From: Sporichthyaceae bacterium
GTDB lineage: Bacteria; Actinomycetota; Actinomycetes; JACCUZ01
Reading direction: 5' to 3'
DNA length: 9,112 bases
Assembly: GCA_013698395.1 (NCBI GenBank)
Contig: JACCUZ010000449.1
Coordinates: 1 to 9,112, forward strand
How positions within the stretch are numbered: the first letter of the stretch is position 1; each line of letters begins with the position of its first letter. The notes under the pieces are model-generated. The model was not told the DNA's origin and did not search any database. It saw only the letters and a program-made list of their open reading frames with translations. Shown here piece by piece: positions 5,862 to 9,112 of this stretch. Both the position numbers and the translations under genes were made by a program.

Positions 5862-7232
5862 ATGCGCCGTCGCCGTCGCCACCCCACGCAGTGGCTCCTG
5901 ACGCTGCGACCGCACCACCCAGCTCAGGTGGTTGTCACGGCTTTCGCTTTCGCTGTCTCGGTCTTCACGCTGCTGCTCTGGCTCCCGATCGCGCAGGTGC
6001 CCGGCGAGCCTCCGACGACGTTCCGCCAGGCGCTCTTCACGGCGACGTCAGCGGTGTGCGTGACGGGTCTGACCGTCGTGGACACCGCCAGGCACTGGTC
6101 GACCTTCGGCGAGCTCGCGATCCTCGGCGGGATCCAGGCGGGCGGGTTCGGCATCATGACGGGCGCGTCGCTGCTGGGGCTGCTGGTCTCGCGGCGGCTC
6201 GGGCTGCGCACCCGGCTGCTCACCGCCGCGGAGACCAAGTCGCTCGGGCTGGGCGACGTACGACGAGTGCTCACTGGTGTCGCCCGCACCACGCTGGTCG
6301 TGGAGTCGCTCACTGCACTCGCACTCTTCCTGCGCTTCTGGACGACCTACGACTACTCGGTCGGCAGGGCGGCGTACCTAGGGATCTTCCACGCCGTCTC
6401 GTCCTTCAACAACGCCGGCTTCGCGCTGTGGAGCGACAACCTCGTGGGTTTCGTCACTGACCCGTTCATCTGCCTGCCGATCGCGGCGGCGGTCATCCTC
6501 GGTGGGCTCGGGTTTCCCGTCCTCTTCGAGCTGCGCCGCGAGCTACGCACCCCGCGCCGCTGGTCGGTGCACACCAAGACGACCCTGCTCACCTACGGCC
6601 TGCTTCTCGTCGCTGGCTCGGCCGTCATCACCATGCTGGAGTGGCGCAACCCCGCAACTCTCGGCCAGTTGGACACCCCCGGCAAGGTGCTGGCCGGCTT
6701 CTTCCAGGGCGTTATGCCGAGGACCGTCGGGTTCAACTCCCTTGACTACTCTCAGATGCACGAGACCAGCTGGCTGGTCACAGACATCCTGATGTTCATC
6801 GGTGGCGGAAGTGCCAGCACCGCCGGCGGCATCAAGGTGACGACGTTCATGTTGCTGTTCTTCGCGATCCTGTCCGAGGCGCGCGGCGAGCCCTCGACCG
6901 ACGCGTTCGGCAAGCGGATTCCCGAGGCCGTCCTACGTCAGGCCGTCTCGGTGGCTCTGATCGGCGTCGCCTGCGTCGTCACCGGCACCTTCTTCATGCT
7001 TTTGATCACCGGGCTCGACCTCGATCGTGTGCTCTTCGAGGTGGTCTCGGCCTTTGCCACCGTCGGCCTGTCCACGGGCATCACCGCCGACCTGCCTGCG
7101 GCGGGCCACTACCTTCTGGTTGCGCTCATGTTCATCGGGCGCACGGGAAGCGTCACACTGGCCTCGGCGCTGGCCCTGCGCGAGCGCCAGCGGCTCTATC
7201 GACTGCCGGAGGAGCGACCCATCGTTGGCTAA
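5862..7232 (+). CDS. ktrB: KtrB/TrkH-type potassium uptake channel subunit
   Basis: This 456-aa integral membrane protein has the four-repeat M-P-M architecture of the SKT superfamily (KtrB/TrkH). All four pore-loop filters are visible: VCVTGL with G69, SSFNNAGF with G186, MPRTVGFNS with G290, and FATVGLSTG with G402. The glycine-rich M3 stretch GGGSASTAGGIKVTTF follows the third pore loop, as expected. The size is that of KtrB rather than the longer TrkH. It starts at ATG 5862 with a basic N-terminus (MRRRRRH); the upstream purine match is weak. The stop overlaps ktrA by 8 nt, so the pair is translated together. The protein imports K+, possibly coupled to Na+, under control of the KtrA ring. 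No promoter was recognised in the 90-bp gap before it. Confidence 0.95.
   Translation: MRRRRRHPTQWLLTLRPHHPAQVVVTAFAFAVSVFTLLLWLPIAQVPGEPPTTFRQALFTATSAVCVTGLTVVDTARHWSTFGELAILGGIQAGGFGIMTGASLLGLLVSRRLGLRTRLLTAAETKSLGLGDVRRVLTGVARTTLVVESLTALALFLRFWTTYDYSVGRAAYLGIFHAVSSFNNAGFALWSDNLVGFVTDPFICLPIAAAVILGGLGFPVLFELRRELRTPRRWSVHTKTTLLTYGLLLVAGSAVITMLEWRNPATLGQLDTPGKVLAGFFQGVMPRTVGFNSLDYSQMHETSWLVTDILMFIGGGSASTAGGIKVTTFMLLFFAILSEARGEPSTDAFGKRIPEAVLRQAVSVALIGVACVVTGTFFMLLITGLDLDRVLFEVVSAFATVGLSTGITADLPAAGHYLLVALMFIGRTGSVTLASALALRERQRLYRLPEERPIVG
7208..7214 (+). promoter_or_regulatory. Ribosome binding site selecting the TTG start of ktrA
   Basis: GGAGGAG inside the end of ktrB lies 10 nt before TTG 7225. 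No ATG or GTG in the ktrA frame lies between here and the first beta strand, so this site supports the unusual start. Confidence 0.75.
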
Positions 7233-7893
7233 AAAACTGAGGGACGACGCGATCCTTGTTGTCGGGCTCGGCCGCTTCGGCGGCGCGCTGGCCGAGACGC
7301 TCGAGAGCTACGGGCGGGAGGTGTTGGCTGTCGAAGGCGACGCCAGCCTCGTGCAGGAATGGTCGGGCCGGATCACCCACGTCGTGCAGGCCGACGCGAC
7401 GAACGAGGACGCGATGCGTCAGGTGGGCGCGAAGGACTTCGACATCGGGGTGATCGCGATCGGCACCCATATCGAGCAGAGCGTGCTGGCGACTTCCGTG
7501 CTCGTCGACATCGGGGTCGAGGAGATCTGGGCGAAGGCGATCAGCGCTCCGCACGCCCGCATCCTCGAGCGGGTCGGTGCCCGCCACGTCGTCCGCCCCG
7601 AGCACGAGACGGGCCAACGGGTCGCCCACCTGCTGTCCGGGAAGATCATCGACTTCATCGAGTTCGACGACGGCTTCGCGATCGTCAAGATCAAGGCACC
7701 CCGTGAGACCTTCGGCAAGACGCTGACGGAGTCGGCGCTGCGCCGTCGTTACGGTGTGACGATCGTTGGGGTGAAGACCCAGGGTCAGGACTTCACCTAC
7801 GCCCAGGCCGACACCCTCGTACACCCCGGGGACCTGCTCATCGTCGCGGGCCGCACCGAGCACGTGGAGAAGTTCGCGGCCGAGACCGGATAG
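7225..7893 (+). CDS. ktrA: KtrA/TrkA-type RCK regulator of potassium uptake
   Basis: This 222-aa cytosolic protein starts at TTG 7225, giving (M)AKKLRDDAILVVG. An N-terminal Rossmann RCK domain shows the dinucleotide motif GLGRFG (14-19) and the acidic residue at the end of strand 2 (E37 in LAVEGD). The middle part has IAIGTHIEQSVL and IWAKAISAPHARILERVGA, typical of the family. A TrkA-C (RCK_C) domain fills about 140-222 (IIDFIEFDDGFAIVKI to PGDLLIVAG). The length of about 220 aa is that of KtrA, with a single RCK unit, unlike the duplicated TrkA of E. coli. Members form octameric rings that gate KtrB in response to ATP/ADP or NAD(H), and in many Gram-positives c-di-AMP binds RCK_C; none of this can be read directly here. 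Its 8-nt overlap with ktrB shows one operon. Confidence 0.95.
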   Translation: MAKKLRDDAILVVGLGRFGGALAETLESYGREVLAVEGDASLVQEWSGRITHVVQADATNEDAMRQVGAKDFDIGVIAIGTHIEQSVLATSVLVDIGVEEIWAKAISAPHARILERVGARHVVRPEHETGQRVAHLLSGKIIDFIEFDDGFAIVKIKAPRETFGKTLTESALRRRYGVTIVGVKTQGQDFTYAQADTLVHPGDLLIVAGRTEHVEKFAAETG

Positions 7894-7905
7894 CCGCCGG
7901 CGGCT
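7892..7905. terminator. Palindrome between convergent ktrA and ybdD
   Basis: AGCCGCCGGCGGCT is a perfect 14-bp palindrome overlapping the ktrA stop codon. It could fold as a 5-bp stem with a CCGG loop and lies in the 24-bp gap between the facing genes. It has no T-run on either strand. It is a weak candidate for a shared terminator. Confidence 0.3.
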
Positions 7906-7917
7906 CGTCACTTACCG

Positions 7918-8106
7918 TCAGCAGCAGCGGGACTGGGGGTTGTTCTCCCGGTGCTCGCTGCGGTGTCGTTCGAAGTCGCGGCGCGACATCGGCTCGCGGT
8001 CCTCACTGCGGCAGCCGTCGAGGTACTCGTCCCACTTGGCTTCGCCGGTCGCCTGCTTGAGATACCACCGGATCCCGCGACCGGCCGCGAGGACGGCGGT
8101 CCTCAT
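7918..8106 (-). CDS. ybdD: YbdD/YjiX family small protein (DUF466), CstA partner
   Basis: This 62-aa soluble protein is basic and charged. The family pattern is clear: an N-terminal helix ending RWYLKQATGEAKWDEYL, then PMSRRDFERHR, and the hallmark C-terminal RCC. These small proteins are encoded beside CstA/BtsT carbon-starvation transporters and have been reported to be needed for pyruvate uptake by them. Its ATG (8106-8104) overlaps the cstA stop codon (8105-8103) as ATGA, so translation is coupled. The two cysteines at the very end (61 and 62) are intact. Length matches the family (about 60-67 aa). Confidence 0.9.
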   Translation of the reverse strand: MRTAVLAAGRGIRWYLKQATGEAKWDEYLDGCRSEDREPMSRRDFERHRSEHRENNPQSRCC

Positions 8107-9112
8107 CGCCGCCCTCCGGAACCGACCAGCTCTCGCTGAGAGGCCTCGTACTCGCGGACGGCCTCCTTCTCATGCTTGGTCGCGAAGAAGTCGGACGGCG
8201 CGACAATGCGCGAGGGCTCGTGCGGGAACTCCGTGGTCGGGAGCCCGCCACTCTTGAAGGCCTTGATCCAGATGGGGATCGCACTCAGGACCACGGTCAA
8301 GGTCAGCAACGCGAAGAGTGCCTGCAAGACGCCGTTCACCGTCGAGTTCGTGATGACCTGCTGCATCTGGTTTACGTCTGTCGCCGGCGGGAGCAGGTCC
8401 CCCTTGTCCAGCGCCGCCTGGAAAGCCGACCGCTGCTCGAAGTAGCCGATCCTGGGGTCGCTGGAGAAGACCTTCTGCCAGCTGGCGGTCATCGTGGTGG
8501 TCAGGTCCCAGGCGAGAGCGATGCCGGGAACCCAGGCCCACTTGGCCTTGCCGTGCTTGAACATCAGCGTCACGCACAAGGTCAGAGCGATGGCCGCGAG
8601 CAGCTGGTTGGAGATGCCGAACAGCGGGAACAGCTGGTTGATGCCACCGAGGGGGTCGGTCACCCCCACGTACAGCATGTAGCCCCACAGCCCGACGACC
8701 ACCGCACTGGCGGACCAGGAGGCCGGCTTCCAGGACATGTCGGCGTACCTGGGCCAGACATTGCCGATCGTGTCCTGCAGCATGAAGCGGCCGACGCGGG
8801 TTCCGGCGTCGACGGCGGTGAGGATGAACAGGGCCTCGAACATGATCGCGAAGTGGTACCAGAACGCGGCGAGGCCACCGCCGAACGCCTCGGTGAAGAT
8901 CAGTGAGATGCCGAAGGCCAGGGTGGGCGCGCCACCGGTGCGGGAGATCAGGCTCTCCTCCTGGATGGACTGTGCCGCGCCACTCAGGTCGGCCGGGGTG
9001 ATCGTGAAACCGAGGGTGCGGACGAACTCCGCGGCGGTTCCCGGCTCGCCTCCGGTGGCCCCCGCAGGGCTGTTCATCGCGAAGTACAGACCTTGGTCGA
9101 TGACAGAGGCGG
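8103..9112 (-). CDS. cstA: CstA carbon starvation protein / pyruvate transporter (C-terminal half)
   Basis: The frame is open to the right edge, so the N-terminal half lies outside; 335 residues are visible of a protein usually near 700 aa. The visible part begins ASVIDQGLYFAMNSPAGATGG. Family blocks follow: FWYHFAIMFEALFILT, VDAGTRVGRFMLQD and LFPLFGISNQLLAAIAL. A long extramembrane segment and a final membrane helix (VLQALFALLTLTVVLSAIPIWI) lead to a charged cytoplasmic tail. An internal ATG at 9077 is not the start, because conserved sequence continues upstream of it. CstA members are proton-coupled pyruvate (and possibly peptide) importers induced at carbon limitation. The gene is coupled to ybdD by a 4-nt overlap and faces ktrA. 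No lesion is seen. Confidence 0.95.
   Translation of the reverse strand, partial: ASVIDQGLYFAMNSPAGATGGEPGTAAEFVRTLGFTITPADLSGAAQSIQEESLISRTGGAPTLAFGISLIFTEAFGGGLAAFWYHFAIMFEALFILTAVDAGTRVGRFMLQDTIGNVWPRYADMSWKPASWSASAVVVGLWGYMLYVGVTDPLGGINQLFPLFGISNQLLAAIALTLCVTLMFKHGKAKWAWVPGIALAWDLTTTMTASWQKVFSSDPRIGYFEQRSAFQAALDKGDLLPPATDVNQMQQVITNSTVNGVLQALFALLTLTVVLSAIPIWIKAFKSGGLPTTEFPHEPSRIVAPSDFFATKHEKEAVREYEASQRELVGSGGRR

Overview
The window is high-GC DNA with GTG and TTG starts, tight gene packing and protein variants typical of Actinomycetota: malate synthase A, a KtrAB-type potassium system, and a CstA/YbdD pair. The genus cannot be fixed from the sequence.

Layout, left to right. (1) Positions 1-1843 look like a small accessory patch. 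It holds a tRNA-Thr(CGT) with encoded CCA, a nearly perfect 21-bp inverted repeat, and a 127-aa orphan protein resembling the tail domain of actinobacterial phage prohead proteases. A roughly 400-bp non-coding stretch follows, with two degenerate repeats like an IS21-family terminus. The patch ends in an overlapping MntA/HepT toxin-antitoxin pair. (2) Positions 2077-4805 carry aceB (malate synthase A, intact) followed 9 bp later by a broken glcD-like glycolate oxidase gene. In principle the pair would convert glycolate to glyoxylate and then to malate, but glcD has two single-base frameshifts and no 3' end. (3) At about 4805 the glcD sequence joins, out of frame, the 3' two thirds of an Nramp-type metal transporter gene. 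Only its last seven or so membrane segments remain. The join is either a real deletion or a chimeric assembly. (4) Positions 5862-7893 hold ktrB and ktrA, overlapping by 8 nt: a membrane K+ channel subunit and its cytosolic RCK regulator. (5) Positions 7918-9112, on the minus strand, hold cstA (C-terminal half, running off the right edge) and ybdD, coupled by a 4-nt stop/start overlap. They face ktrA tail to tail.

Nothing here amounts to a clearly new system. The observations most worth following are the double-broken glcD/Nramp junction, the hairpin plus orphan phage-like gene beside the tRNA, and the possible solo IS21 end.
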